Notes: generated by a model from the letters alone, not told the origin. Positions 1-8,747 are shown, counted from the first letter of the stretch. The stretch is 59,042 nucleotides of DNA from CAZJLP01 sp964546955 (GCA_964546955.1 CAZJLP010000031.1:1-59042), one strand, 5' to 3'. A program made the numbers and translations.

Positions 1-1
1 C

Positions 2-1726
2 GCCGCCGATCAGGTCGATCTCCCCGTGAGGCAAAAGGTGGCGATTCCAGCGGGCACGCGCACGGTGGGCGTACGCTACACCGCGATCAGTTTCGTCCAG
101 CCCGAGAGAATCACCTTTCGGTACAAACTGGAGGGCTACGATACCGATTGGACGCACGCGGGCGGCAGGCGCCAAACCCACTACTCCAAGCTGCCGCCGG
201 GGGACTACACTTTCCGTGTGGCCGCTTCGAACAGCGATGGCGTCTGGGACGAGATCGGCGCGGCTGTTCCGTTCACCGTTTTGCCCCTGTTTTACGAAAC
301 CTGGTTTTTCCGGGGAGCCGGCTTGATGGCGGTGGGCCTGATGGTCGCGGGACTGCACCGCCGTCGTATGCGCCGGATCCAATCGCAAACGGAAACGCTC
401 CGGCAGCAGAACGAAGAGCTCGAGCGCCGCGTCAAGGAGCGCACGGCGGAGCTGGCCAAGTCGTATGACACCCTGCGCGCATCCGAGTATTTCTACCACT
501 CCTTGGTGGAAAGCTTGCCGCAGATCATTCTGAGGAAAGACGCACAAAGCCGTTATACCTACGCCAACTCCGCATTTGCCGATTTGATCGGACGGCCCCT
601 GGACCAAGTTATTGGCAAATCGGACGCTGATTTTTTTCCCGCCAGGCAGGCGGAAAAATATCGGGGCGATGATCGCAAAGTGATGGAGACGCACCAGACC
701 CTGGAATACGAAACCTCGGTCGAGAGAAAAGGGCGCCGTCAGTTCCTCCATGTGAAGGAGGTGCCGTTGTACGGGGCGGACAATCGGCCGCTCGGCGTGC
801 AGGTGCTTTTTTGGGACGTGACCGTATTCCGGGAGACCGAGGAACGGCTGAAGGACGCGCAGCGCGAGTTGATCGAGGCTTCCCGACTGGCCGGTATGGC
901 CGAGGTCGCGACAGGTGTGCTGCACAACATCGGCAACGCGGTGAATAGCGTAAACATTTCGGCCACGCTCTTGGATGAAAAACTCCGTGCTTCGAAGGTT
1001 GCAGGTTTAGGCAAGATGGCCCAACTGCTAGTCGAAAAGAAGGACCAGATCGTGGAGTTTTTCACGACCGATCCGCGCGGTGCCCAGGTGCCCACTTATC
1101 TCGCCCAGGTGACCGAACGCCTCCAGGCCGACCGAGACGAAGCGCTGAAGGAAGTCGAAACGCTGCGAAAGGGCGTGGAGCACATCAAGGAAATCGTCGT
1201 GGCCCAGCAAGGCTATGCGCACGTGTCCGGCCTCTCTGAGATCCTGCCTCCCATGGAGCTGGTGGAAGCCGCTCTCCGGGTCAGCGGCGCAGCGTTGGTC
1301 CGTCACGGTGTCACCGTGAGCCGAGAATTCACGCCCGTGCCCCCCGTCAACGTGCAGCGGCAGAAAGCGCTGCAGGTTCTGGTGAATTTGATCAGCAACG
1401 CGAAAGACGCGATGGACGCCAGTGGCAGAGCGGACAAGCTGCTCACGATCGGTGTGGGTTTGTCGCCGCAAGGCACGGTGCAGATCACCGTGACCGACAA
1501 CGGCGTCGGTATCGCACCCGAGAACCTCACGCGGATTTTCGCCTTTGGTTTCACGACCAAGAAGAACGGCCATGGTTTCGGGCTGCATAGCAGCGCGCTC
1601 GTGGCCAAAGAGACGGGCGGCGCGCTTCACGCACGCAGCAGCGGGGTAGGCAAGGGGGCGACCTTTATCTTCGATCTGCCGGCCCACGTGGAGGTGTCGG
1701 CTGCGATCGCGAGTGTCGAGCGGTGA
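2..1726 (+). CDS. Sensor histidine kinase, Y_Y_Y/PAS type (5' truncated by the window)
   Basis: The reading frame is open to the left edge, so the N-terminus, perhaps a ligand-sensing propeller as in the kinase at 17-21 kb, is missing. Order seen: a Y_Y_Y domain (about nt 70-290, with the FRYKLEGYD and LPPGDYTFRV motifs), one membrane segment (about nt 300-360), a coiled coil (about nt 375-470), a PAS domain (about nt 490-840), then the kinase core. The H-box is GVLHNIGNAVNS, with the phospho-acceptor His codon at nt 923-925. The N box is LVNLISNAKDAMD and the ATP-lid G boxes are DNGVGI and GHGFGL. No receiver is fused to the C-terminus. A kinase of this type autophosphorylates and passes phosphate to a separate regulator. 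The convergent receiver next door is unlikely to be that partner because it lacks the Asp. The kinase call is firm; the ligand is unknown. Confidence 0.93.
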   Translation, partial: AADQVDLPVRQKVAIPAGTRTVGVRYTAISFVQPERITFRYKLEGYDTDWTHAGGRRQTHYSKLPPGDYTFRVAASNSDGVWDEIGAAVPFTVLPLFYETWFFRGAGLMAVGLMVAGLHRRRMRRIQSQTETLRQQNEELERRVKERTAELAKSYDTLRASEYFYHSLVESLPQIILRKDAQSRYTYANSAFADLIGRPLDQVIGKSDADFFPARQAEKYRGDDRKVMETHQTLEYETSVERKGRRQFLHVKEVPLYGADNRPLGVQVLFWDVTVFRETEERLKDAQRELIEASRLAGMAEVATGVLHNIGNAVNSVNISATLLDEKLRASKVAGLGKMAQLLVEKKDQIVEFFTTDPRGAQVPTYLAQVTERLQADRDEALKEVETLRKGVEHIKEIVVAQQGYAHVSGLSEILPPMELVEAALRVSGAALVRHGVTVSREFTPVPPVNVQRQKALQVLVNLISNAKDAMDASGRADKLLTIGVGLSPQGTVQITVTDNGVGIAPENLTRIFAFGFTTKKNGHGFGLHSSALVAKETGGALHARSSGVGKGATFIFDLPAHVEVSAAIASVER

Positions 1727-1830
1727 CGGGTGAAGGGCGGCGTTTGTCGCCTTTCCTCCCTATCGTTTCCCAGTGTTCGAGGCTTCCCGGCCTTACCCTG
1801 GACAATGCCGCAAACCTACCTCCGCAGACC

Positions 1831-2271
1831 TTACATTCCGAGGCCCAAACTACGTGAGGATGCGGACGCTGGGGAGAGGCCGGTGGAAGCCGTTTTTCCG
1901 TCCTCCCGGGCGGCGAGGAGTTCCTCCACCACCGTTCCAATGCGCAGCCAGGCATCGTAGTTGAGGAAAGCGTCCGCGCCTGCTTCGAGCACCTCGGGAT
2001 AGGTTTCGCGGCCGGAAACCATCACGATGGGGATGGTTCGATTTACATGGCGCAGCGATCGAATCAGCTCGATACCTTCCATGTCCGAGCTGCGATGCAC
2101 GATGATCGCGGTGAGACGTTCCAACTCGGCGGCGATCTTCGCTGGAACCGAATCCTGGCACTCCTGCAGCGTGGCCTGAGGGTATTTTCGGAGAAGCGTT
2201 TTGGTGATGAAAAAACGGTTCTCCGCGTTGTCGTCGACGATGAGAAATTTGGGGAGATTAACCAGGGTCAC
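1831..2271 (-). CDS. Receiver-only response regulator with degenerate phosphorylation site
   Basis: A 146-residue protein made of a single CheY-like receiver fold with no output domain. The acidic pocket is present (FLIVDDN, Asp13/Asp14) and so is the switch Ser (MVSGRE, Ser86). Where receivers carry the phospho-acceptor Asp at the end of beta-3, this protein reads AIIVHRSSDMEG, placing His59 at that position. The conserved Lys near the end of beta-5 is also replaced (AFLNYD, Tyr105). It is therefore probably a phosphorylation-independent pseudo-receiver, or it works as a binding partner only. The last 25 residues are Ser/Ala-rich and look disordered. It is convergent with the kinase gene, with about 100 bp between them. 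Fold assignment is confident; loss of phosphotransfer is an inference from the residues. Confidence 0.85.
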   Translation of the reverse strand: MTLVNLPKFLIVDDNAENRFFITKTLLRKYPQATLQECQDSVPAKIAAELERLTAIIVHRSSDMEGIELIRSLRHVNRTIPIVMVSGRETYPEVLEAGADAFLNYDAWLRIGTVVEELLAAREDGKTASTGLSPASASSRSLGLGM

Positions 2272-2715
2272 GGAGAAACGGAATGCGAGGGCAGAATACG
2301 AATGGGTGAACTTTTCTGCTATCGGGGATTTTACCGTATCGCTGTCTCCTATTTAAGCTGAAGGTCTTGCGTAGGTAGAAAGCGCCCCGATCGCCGTAGT
2401 TGTCTCATTGGCCGGCCCTTTCTCACCGGTGTTTTCCCGCGGCTTTAAACACAAGCGGGGCCGTCCTTTCGGAGCAGCCCCGCACGCATGTTATTCAGGC
2501 AACGGATACGCGATGACGTCTGAACGTGCGTTAGAGTCGAGTAAGTAGCGGGTAAGGTTCCCCTAAACGATTATCGGGGAAATTGCTGATGCTTGTCCGC
2601 CTCCCCATGGGGGTTATTCGGTCGTTCAATTTAGGGAAAATCCAAGCGAATGCGACGTGCTTCGCACGAGATCCGCTACAAGATCGCGAGCGTCACAATA
2701 AAAAAAGGCACCGTC
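2272..2715. other. Intergenic region with one GC-rich hairpin
   Basis: No convincing gene lies in this 444-bp stretch, which holds the upstream regions of both the receiver gene (leftward) and the small protein (rightward). The only structure seen is an inverted repeat with perfect 7-bp GCGGGGC arms at 2455-2461 and 2477-2483, separated by 15 bases and with no T-run. No recognisable riboswitch or tRNA was found. Confidence 0.5.
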
Positions 2716-3012
2716 ATGGCTATCACATACAGAAAAGGGGCGAGTTCGCTGGTCGCCGAGCTCCAGCAAGAAGGATTTGAAATCGATGCAGTCGTAAAAA
2801 CCGAGGGAGCACCCGAGCGCGGCGCGCAGATTTTTCTGCGGGGCGGCACCGTCGTGAATTGGGATCGCGATAGTCGGAGCATTTGGGCGGAAGGTCCCTG
2901 GCCCGAATCCGAGCGGGTGGAGGCAAGCTTGCGCGCGATGTACGAAAAAAACTGGCTTCTCCGTCTCGGTGGAAAGCTACGGCGCTTCACATCGCCTCAG
3001 CGCGCAGCCTAG
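2716..3012 (+). CDS. Small conserved-looking protein of unknown function
   Basis: A 98-residue basic protein that I do not recognise. The frame is open from 2650, but the ATG at 2716 is preferred because AAAAAAGG lies just upstream and the peptide from there has a balanced soluble composition. Visible parts are MAITYRKGASSL at the start, a central LRGGTVVNWDRDS segment, and a C-terminus rich in Arg/Lys/Trp. There is no signal peptide, membrane segment or obvious metal site. It stands alone, followed by a palindromic repeat that could also end its transcript. It might be a nucleic-acid-binding or stress-related small protein, but nothing here proves that. Confidence 0.55.
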   Translation: MAITYRKGASSLVAELQQEGFEIDAVVKTEGAPERGAQIFLRGGTVVNWDRDSRSIWAEGPWPESERVEASLRAMYEKNWLLRLGGKLRRFTSPQRAA

Positions 3013-3061
3013 TCTGCGGTTGCCGCGGGACGTTAAGAGGGAAGCATCGCAGAAGCGGAGT

Positions 3062-3159
3062 ACTGCCTTGTCATCCTCGAGCGCAGCGAAGGATCCAGTT
3101 GGATGATGCCGACGAGATCGAACTAGATCCTTCGCTGAGCTCGAGGATGACAAGACAGG
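3062..3159. repeat. Interspersed palindromic repeat (TGTCATCCT...AGCGAAGGAT type)
   Basis: Two arms of 34 bases (3062-3095 and 3126-3159) are reverse complements with about three mismatches and surround a 30-base spacer. The core TGTCATCCTCGAGCGCAGCGA followed by AGGATC closely resembles a palindrome family I know as interspersed repeats in several unrelated bacterial phyla. It sits between two convergent genes, so a transcript from either side would fold into a very long hairpin and could be terminated or stabilised there. Confidence 0.75.
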
Positions 3160-3196
3160 GCGGACGGCCCCGGCCCGGCCGTGGGCGCACCCTAGT

Positions 3197-4072
3197 TTAC
3201 TCCGGGACTACAAACGTTTCTCCCACATCGACGGCGAGGAGGCGCTCCGGATTTGCAGCGAAGGCGGCCCGGAAACGCGCAGCGGGTTCATCCATGGGCT
3301 CCGAGCTGAGTCTGAAGGTTTGGTGGTGGATTGGAACGACGAAGCGCGCGCCGGCCTGATTGGCCATGTCAGCCGCCTGTTCGGGGCTGCAATGCGCTCG
3401 GATCCATGGGTCGTAGGCCCCGATCGGCACCAGCATGAGATCGAGCTTTGGCGCGAGAGACCTCACCTTCTTGAACGCGGGGGTGTACGCGGTGTCGCCT
3501 GCGAAGCACAGGCTCCGGCGGCCGCGTTGGATGACGTAGCCGTTGTAGCCCCGATGATTGTCTTTCAAATACCGGGCGCCCCAATGCGCTACTTCGATGG
3601 CGGCGACGGTCACTTCGCCCCGCGGAGTAGAGAGTCTCTTGGACTGGCCCCAGGCCAGCGGAAAGACGTGTTTGAAGCCCAATCCATGGAGCAGATCGCC
3701 CGTGTCGCGGGCGGTGACAATCGGTGTGTCGCGATCGAAACGTCGAAGGCTGCGCGAATCGAGGTGATCGAAATGCGCATGACTCAAGACAATGACGTCC
3801 GGAGGCGGGATCGCTTTGACCTTGAGCGCGGGATGAAGGTAGCGTTTTGGCCCGACCACGAAAGGCCCGATGCCCGGGCCGGCGCGGGCTGAAAAAAGAG
3901 GGTCTGTCAGGATGCGCACGCCCAAGACGTTGAGGAGAACCGTGGAGTGACCGAGCACGCTTCCCGTGATGGCATCGTCCCGCCACGCTCCGGGGTCGGG
4001 TTTGTGGACCGTGGGCTTTGGCTTGCGACCGACGTCGAGGAGAGTCTGGCGAAGAAACTTCGCCCTGCTCAT
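3197..4072 (-). CDS. MBL-fold metal-dependent hydrolase, UlaG/NAPE-PLD-like
   Basis: A 291-residue cytoplasmic protein with the metallo-beta-lactamase fold of the UlaG / N-acylphosphatidylethanolamine phospholipase D-like branch. Seen in order: the GHSTVLL strand typical of this branch, the zinc motif SHAHFDHLD, a later His in VAHWGARY, the bridging Asp in CFAGDTAY, and the C-terminal PIHHQTF histidine. All metal ligands look present, so an active phosphodiesterase or lactonase is likely; the substrate cannot be read from sequence. The ATG start follows a good GGGGAG ribosome-binding site. No operon partner: the neighbours on either side are on the other strand. Confidence 0.85.
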   Translation of the reverse strand: MSRAKFLRQTLLDVGRKPKPTVHKPDPGAWRDDAITGSVLGHSTVLLNVLGVRILTDPLFSARAGPGIGPFVVGPKRYLHPALKVKAIPPPDVIVLSHAHFDHLDSRSLRRFDRDTPIVTARDTGDLLHGLGFKHVFPLAWGQSKRLSTPRGEVTVAAIEVAHWGARYLKDNHRGYNGYVIQRGRRSLCFAGDTAYTPAFKKVRSLAPKLDLMLVPIGAYDPWIRAHCSPEQAADMANQAGARFVVPIHHQTFRLSSEPMDEPAARFRAAFAANPERLLAVDVGETFVVPE

Positions 4073-4329
4073 GGCAGGCTCCCCTGTCCGGAGCGCGTTG
4101 TAAGGAAGCAGTGATGATGCATGAAGATACCGTAGACCAGATTGCGCGGGATTTCAGGTTCAGTGTTTGCTTTCCCTTGTCAGTGCGCAAGAAATCCAAA
4201 AGCCTCTGGAAAACGGTTCAGGTAGTTCCGGCAGGGTGCGCTGATTAACGCTCTCCGCTACGGATTTCAGGCTCGGGTTGTTCGGTCTTTTCTCAAGCGG
4301 GTGCTAAAGCTAAAGTGGATTTATCGTCT

Positions 4330-4812
4330 ATGCGCAGCGTCGTACTTTTGTTTTGCGGATTTGCCCTGCTGGGTCCTCTCGGATTCGTCAGTCCCTTGAG
4401 CGCCGAGCCGCACCAGCCCGGCGGCCTTCCGTATCGGTTGCTTTGGCACTCCTACCGCTTCATCGAGTTGTCGAACAGTCCGGAAAGTCGCTTTCGAATC
4501 ACTTCCGACACCGGTGTCGATCCTCGCACGATACGCTTCACGCCGGTGACGGCCGCAGGAGAGCAGATTGCGGTGTGCGATGGGGAGGGAAATTGTGAGG
4601 TGCGTTGGGACGCTGACTTCGCGGTACGAAATCAAGAGATCCATACGAATCAGCCGACGGGTACGCTCAATCTGCAGTTAAACTGGAGATTTTCCGGCAC
4701 GGTTTCAGTGGATCAGTCCGTTGCGATCGATCTCCTCCTTAATGGGCGCCGCTACCTGCAGTCCGTGTATCACGGACTGATGCTCTTTGGTGAGATAAAC
4801 GGAGTGCCGTAG
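4330..4812 (+). CDS. Exported protein of unknown function
   Basis: A short secreted protein of about 160 residues. The frame can start at a GTG at 4315, but the ATG at 4330 gives a clean signal peptide (positive start, hydrophobic core VVLLFCGFALLGPLGF, cleavage near LSAEP). The mature part is predicted to be mostly beta strand, with two Cys close together (CDGEGNC) that could form a disulphide. I recognise no family. It stands alone between leftward and rightward genes and ends only 9 bp before the end of the convergent parB-like gene. Confidence 0.6.
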   Translation: MRSVVLLFCGFALLGPLGFVSPLSAEPHQPGGLPYRLLWHSYRFIELSNSPESRFRITSDTGVDPRTIRFTPVTAAGEQIAVCDGEGNCEVRWDADFAVRNQEIHTNQPTGTLNLQLNWRFSGTVSVDQSVAIDLLLNGRRYLQSVYHGLMLFGEINGVP

Positions 4813-4821
4813 CCGGCCGTT

Positions 4822-5676
4822 CTAGGACGGAGTGTCGGCGCGAGCCAGTTCTACTTCTACTTCGCCCGCGAGGGCTTTTTCGACCCAGCGTTTGATGCGC
4901 AGGAGGCCTTCTTCGCGTTTCGGATCCTGGGGTTTCATCGTGCCGAGGAGATTGATCACGGTTTCGGCGTAGTCATGTGCGTTGGCCGTGAGCATCGTTC
5001 GCAATTCAAAAGGATTAATTTCGCCTTTGCGGGCCATGGCTCGCGCCTCGCGTTCGAGTTCCACGTTGGTGCCACCGGGATTACCGAGGTCGCCTTTGCC
5101 TTTGGCAAAACCGCCCGGGCCGCCGCCGGATGCTTCGTCGCCCGATGATTTCTCCGTTTTTCCTCGAGGTTGGCGTTCGATTGCGGCTGGGTACTCTTTC
5201 CCATCGCGTCCGGTGAGACGCTCCACGTGCTGCAGCTTTCCCGTTTCCGTGAGTTCTGCCCGTGAGCGGCGGACGAGTTCGACCGAGACCTTGCAGATAT
5301 CTGCAATGACCGGATTCGCCCGGTCCGGCCACTCTTGCAGCGCGATCGCCACGACGTTTCGTTTGTCCGCGTTATTTCGGTATACGCCGTTGGTGGCGTT
5401 TGCGCCCAGCGCGTATTTCAAGGCGTCGAGACGGCCGCCGTCGCGCACCTCCGCTTTGATGCGTCCGGCTTCGTTCCGCTTGGCTGCAAGGTAGCGATGA
5501 AACCCGTCGGCGAGCCAGTAGGTCGAACCATCGTAGAAAACAACAATCGGTGGAAAAACGGTGCCGCTAGACATTTCGTCCGCATAGCTCGCGATGGCGT
5601 CTTCGTTCGTCGAAACCCGTGCCTGGGTGCCGCCGTGAATATCGATCGCTTCGAGGGGAAGGTCCTGGGTTTGCAT
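4822..5676 (-). CDS. Orphan ParB/Srx-domain protein
   Basis: A 284-residue protein. Residues about 1-100 form a ParB/sulfiredoxin-like N-terminal domain (LPLEAIDIHGGTQARV; FPPIVVFYDG; LADGFHRYLAAKR), the part that binds CTP in true ParB proteins. A helix-turn-helix-like stretch follows (ADICKVSVELVRRSRAEL, about 125-145), then a Gly/Lys-rich linker (about 165-205) and a charged helical tail. No parA is adjacent and no parS-like site was noticed, so a chromosome-partition role is unlikely. Proteins of this architecture occur on plasmids, in phages and as isolated chromosomal regulators. The low-complexity linker is unlike its neighbours and may mark a transferred gene. The start is ATG without a clear ribosome-binding site. 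Confidence 0.75.
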   Translation of the reverse strand: MQTQDLPLEAIDIHGGTQARVSTNEDAIASYADEMSSGTVFPPIVVFYDGSTYWLADGFHRYLAAKRNEAGRIKAEVRDGGRLDALKYALGANATNGVYRNNADKRNVVAIALQEWPDRANPVIADICKVSVELVRRSRAELTETGKLQHVERLTGRDGKEYPAAIERQPRGKTEKSSGDEASGGGPGGFAKGKGDLGNPGGTNVELEREARAMARKGEINPFELRTMLTANAHDYAETVINLLGTMKPQDPKREEGLLRIKRWVEKALAGEVEVELARADTPS

Positions 5677-5844
5677 GAAAAAGGTCGTTACTCGGAACGA
5701 ATTTAGAGTGTTCGCAATGGCAAAAAGCGCAGCCGCTCGAACGACAATTCTCGGCTTCTCGATGCCATCATTCGGTTTGCCATCGCGCAGCCGCGCCCGT
5801 CATTCTGGCTTGTCCAGCCCGCTGTCGATAGCCCCCATTCTTCC

Positions 5845-7383
5845 GTGCTTTTTCAATCCGATTTCCGATTCGTTCGACCGTTATTGTTGTTGGCGATTGC
5901 CTTTTCGGCAGACAAGGCGTTCGCCGCGACCCACTTGGCGGAGTCAATGGCGGATGTGAGGGCCAAGCTGAATATCGCTGCGCCCGGAGACACCATTGTC
6001 TTGAAGAACGGCGTGTATACGACGACCGCCCCGCTCAGCGTTCGAGCCCGCGGCGAAGCGGGACGCCCGATCACGCTGGCGGCGGAGAGCGTAGGGGGAG
6101 TGGAACTGGCGGGAGCGGGCGGTTTCGCCTTTCTCGAGCCGGCCGCCCATATTGTGGTCTCGGGCTTTGTCTTCACCCATGCAGCGGGCAAGAACACCAT
6201 AGGCCCAGGCACCACGCACATCCGTTACACGCGCAATTTTTTCAAGTGCGCCGGGGACGGGCATTATCTGTCGGTGGTCGGGGACGATGCCGAAGTGGAT
6301 TTCAACGAATTTGCCGACAAGACTGGCGGAGGGAACATGATCGCCGTGGGCGGCGCGGGCACGCAGGTTGCCCGGCGGCTCAGGATCCACCGGAACTACT
6401 TTCATGATTATGATCCGATCGGCGGGACGAGCACCGACATGATTCGATTCGGTCTCACCGCGCTGGCACTGTCCCGTGGCGATGGCCTCGTCGAGCACAA
6501 CCTGTTCGTTCGGTGCCGAGGTGAGAACGATATGGTGTCCAATCGTTCCTCGGGGAATGTCTACCGGTACAACACCTTCGCGCAAAGCCCCACGTCGCAG
6601 TTCACCATGAGGCATGGCAACGAGTGTCTGGTTTATGGAAATATTCTGATCAATACGGAGGGCATTCGCATTTTCGGCGATCGGCACCAAGTCTTCAGCA
6701 ACTACTGCGAAGGTAACTATATCGGGATCAATATTGGCAATGGCAGCCAGGAACCGGAGCAGGGCACGACGGGGGCCGGCCACGATCGTCCGGACGATTG
6801 TTTGATCGCCTTTAATACGTTGGTGGACAACCGCACTCATTATCAGCTCAGTCGCCGTCTGCCCGAGGCGCTGGGCGCGACACACATTACCTTCGCCAAC
6901 AATCTGATTTTAGGAGGGGAGCTCGCGGTAAAGATCGAGGGTCCATACGCGGATCCGATTTGGACCGGCAATCTGCTGTGGAACTCCGATGCCGGCGCGC
7001 TTCCGCCGAACGGATTTGTGCAGGCCGATCCTTTGTTGCAACCGGCCGAAAACGGGTTGAAGCGGCCCGCCGCAGGCAGTCCTGCCGTCGCGTCGGCGGA
7101 AGGGGTTTTCCCCACGGTGGCATTCGATTTGGACGGCCAGCCGCGCCCGGCCGAGAAGAAATCGGTCGGAGCCGACGAGCCCGGCGACGCGCCGTTGGTG
7201 GGGCGCCTTTTGACTCCGAAAGAAGTGGGGCCGCTGGCCGGTCTTCAGACCGATGACGTTCGCGCGCCGCAGCCGCAGACCGACGCCGCTGCACCGCCAC
7301 CCTCTGGGGCAGACGTCACAGCGCAGCCCGCTGAAGCACCTCCCGCGGCGAAGCCGGCCGTCGTGTCCACTCCGACCCCTTGA
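5845..7383 (+). CDS. Secreted PL6 polysaccharide lyase (alginate lyase / chondroitinase-B family)
   Basis: A 512-residue exported right-handed parallel beta-helix enzyme. The GTG start gives a signal peptide (FVRPLLLLAIAFSADKAFA). The PL6 pattern is clear: DTIVLKNGVY near the start, repeated short helix coils, and the catalytic stretch ending TMRHGN with Arg256 as the family's catalytic Arg. The preceding family Lys, which acts as base, aligns with Arg234 (VSNRSSGNVYRYN), an unusual substitution. From about residue 430 to the end the protein has a Pro/Ala-rich tail that looks disordered. Family members cleave alginate or dermatan/chondroitin by beta-elimination; which polymer is cut here is unclear. 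The next gene starts 40 bp downstream on the same strand. Confidence 0.87.
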   Translation: MLFQSDFRFVRPLLLLAIAFSADKAFAATHLAESMADVRAKLNIAAPGDTIVLKNGVYTTTAPLSVRARGEAGRPITLAAESVGGVELAGAGGFAFLEPAAHIVVSGFVFTHAAGKNTIGPGTTHIRYTRNFFKCAGDGHYLSVVGDDAEVDFNEFADKTGGGNMIAVGGAGTQVARRLRIHRNYFHDYDPIGGTSTDMIRFGLTALALSRGDGLVEHNLFVRCRGENDMVSNRSSGNVYRYNTFAQSPTSQFTMRHGNECLVYGNILINTEGIRIFGDRHQVFSNYCEGNYIGINIGNGSQEPEQGTTGAGHDRPDDCLIAFNTLVDNRTHYQLSRRLPEALGATHITFANNLILGGELAVKIEGPYADPIWTGNLLWNSDAGALPPNGFVQADPLLQPAENGLKRPAAGSPAVASAEGVFPTVAFDLDGQPRPAEKKSVGADEPGDAPLVGRLLTPKEVGPLAGLQTDDVRAPQPQTDAAAPPPSGADVTAQPAEAPPAAKPAVVSTPTP

Positions 7384-7423
7384 CATTCCGTTCTCCTCGT
7401 TTGAGTCTCGCCGTACACCTGGA

Positions 7424-8569
7424 ATGAAAATCCTAGCGAGGCTCGTCGGGCTTCAGACGCTGATCCTGTTTGTGGCGAGCATAGGGTTGTCCGTCAGCGT
7501 ATCCCTCGGACAAACGCCTCCAGCGGCAGGTGAAAGCTCTCTCTCCTCCAAACCCGCGCCCGCGGACGATGCAAAATACCAGGAGCTCCAGAAATCCAGC
7601 CAGCAACTCCGTGAGCAATTACACCGCACGGAAGTGGCGATCGCGAACAGTAGAATTGCGGCAGAGGCCGCGGCGCGGGCACAGGCAGCGGCGTTGACGG
7701 ATCGTTTGGAGAGTCTGAAAAAGCAAATGGAGATGGATCGCGATCGCCAGCGTTCCGAACAGGAGCGGGCGGCCGCGGAGCGGGATCGTCAGCTGGCTGA
7801 AACGCAGCGAGTCATCAACGCGATCATTTGGGGGCTCTTCATTTTCGCAGGGATCGGACTCCTGGCCATCATTGTGGTGCCTTTTTTCCAATGGCGCGCC
7901 GTGGCAAAGCTGGCGCAAGCCGTGGCCCATCCCCAGACGATCGAACAGCCCCAGCTCGGCGGGGGAACTGCGAACGGGCTCCTCCCTCCCGGCGTTGCGG
8001 ATGGGGCTCCCTCGGCGGCGGATCATGCGGTCAGCGATTCCAATCGGCGCCTTCAGTCCGCGATCGAGCGGATGGAACAGCGTATCTTAGAACTGGAGCA
8101 GTCCACCTCGGAGCCCTCCATCAAGATCGCGGAGCTCCCTTCGGAGGACGGCCCGGGCCTGACGCCGGCGGCGGCGCCGCGCAGCCGGCCAAGCAATACG
8201 GCCGATGCGACCGATCCCCTCGACGAGGATCCGTGGGTGATCGTGCTATTGCGGAAAGGCAAAGCGTTGGAAAAAGCCCAAAAGCCGATCGAAGCGTTGG
8301 GATGCTACGACGAAATCCTTCGCTTGGAGCCGCAAAACACGCATGCCCTGGTGAGGCGGGGCTCGGTTCTCGAACAATTGAGGCAGGAAGAGAATGCCTT
8401 GGAATGTTATGAGCAAGCTTTGCAGATCGATCCCAAGATGACCTTGGCCTATTTGCACAAAGGCGCGGTCTGCAACCGGCTGGAGCGCTACGAGGAAGCA
8501 CTCGTTTGTTATCAACAGGCGATGCGGGTCGAGGAAGACGAGCGGCGAGTCGCCGCCTTTGTACCTTAG
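7424..8569 (+). CDS. Membrane-anchored coiled-coil and TPR protein
   Basis: Read from the ATG at 7424 (an in-frame upstream extension to 7253 overlaps the lyase and is Pro/Arg-rich). The 381-residue product has an N-terminal signal/anchor (LQTLILFVASIGLSVSVSLG), a periplasmic coiled coil rich in Ala/Gln/Glu/Arg (about 45-130), a membrane helix (IIWGLFIFAGIGLLAIIVV, about 133-151), a Pro/Gly-rich linker with another coiled coil, and about three tetratricopeptide repeats at the C-terminus (LEKAQKPIEALGCYDEIL; HALVRRGSVLEQL; AYLHKGAVCNRL). TPRs bind other proteins, so this is a scaffold spanning the inner membrane, perhaps co-transcribed with the lyase gene. Partner unknown. Confidence 0.75.
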   Translation: MKILARLVGLQTLILFVASIGLSVSVSLGQTPPAAGESSLSSKPAPADDAKYQELQKSSQQLREQLHRTEVAIANSRIAAEAAARAQAAALTDRLESLKKQMEMDRDRQRSEQERAAAERDRQLAETQRVINAIIWGLFIFAGIGLLAIIVVPFFQWRAVAKLAQAVAHPQTIEQPQLGGGTANGLLPPGVADGAPSAADHAVSDSNRRLQSAIERMEQRILELEQSTSEPSIKIAELPSEDGPGLTPAAAPRSRPSNTADATDPLDEDPWVIVLLRKGKALEKAQKPIEALGCYDEILRLEPQNTHALVRRGSVLEQLRQEENALECYEQALQIDPKMTLAYLHKGAVCNRLERYEEALVCYQQAMRVEEDERRVAAFVP

Positions 8570-8747
8570 GCCGTCATTGCCTCCTGGGGTGGGCGCCGGC
8601 TCAGCCTCAACTACTAAGGGGCATCGTCTTGGACGCAGACGAAGCGTGTCCTCCATGCTATCGGCTTGGTCCGCTTGATGCGGCAGGAGAGCTGAGAGTC
8701 TGATCGGGCGGGACTGCAGGCCTCTTAACTCTCAACTCGGGGCTGGG

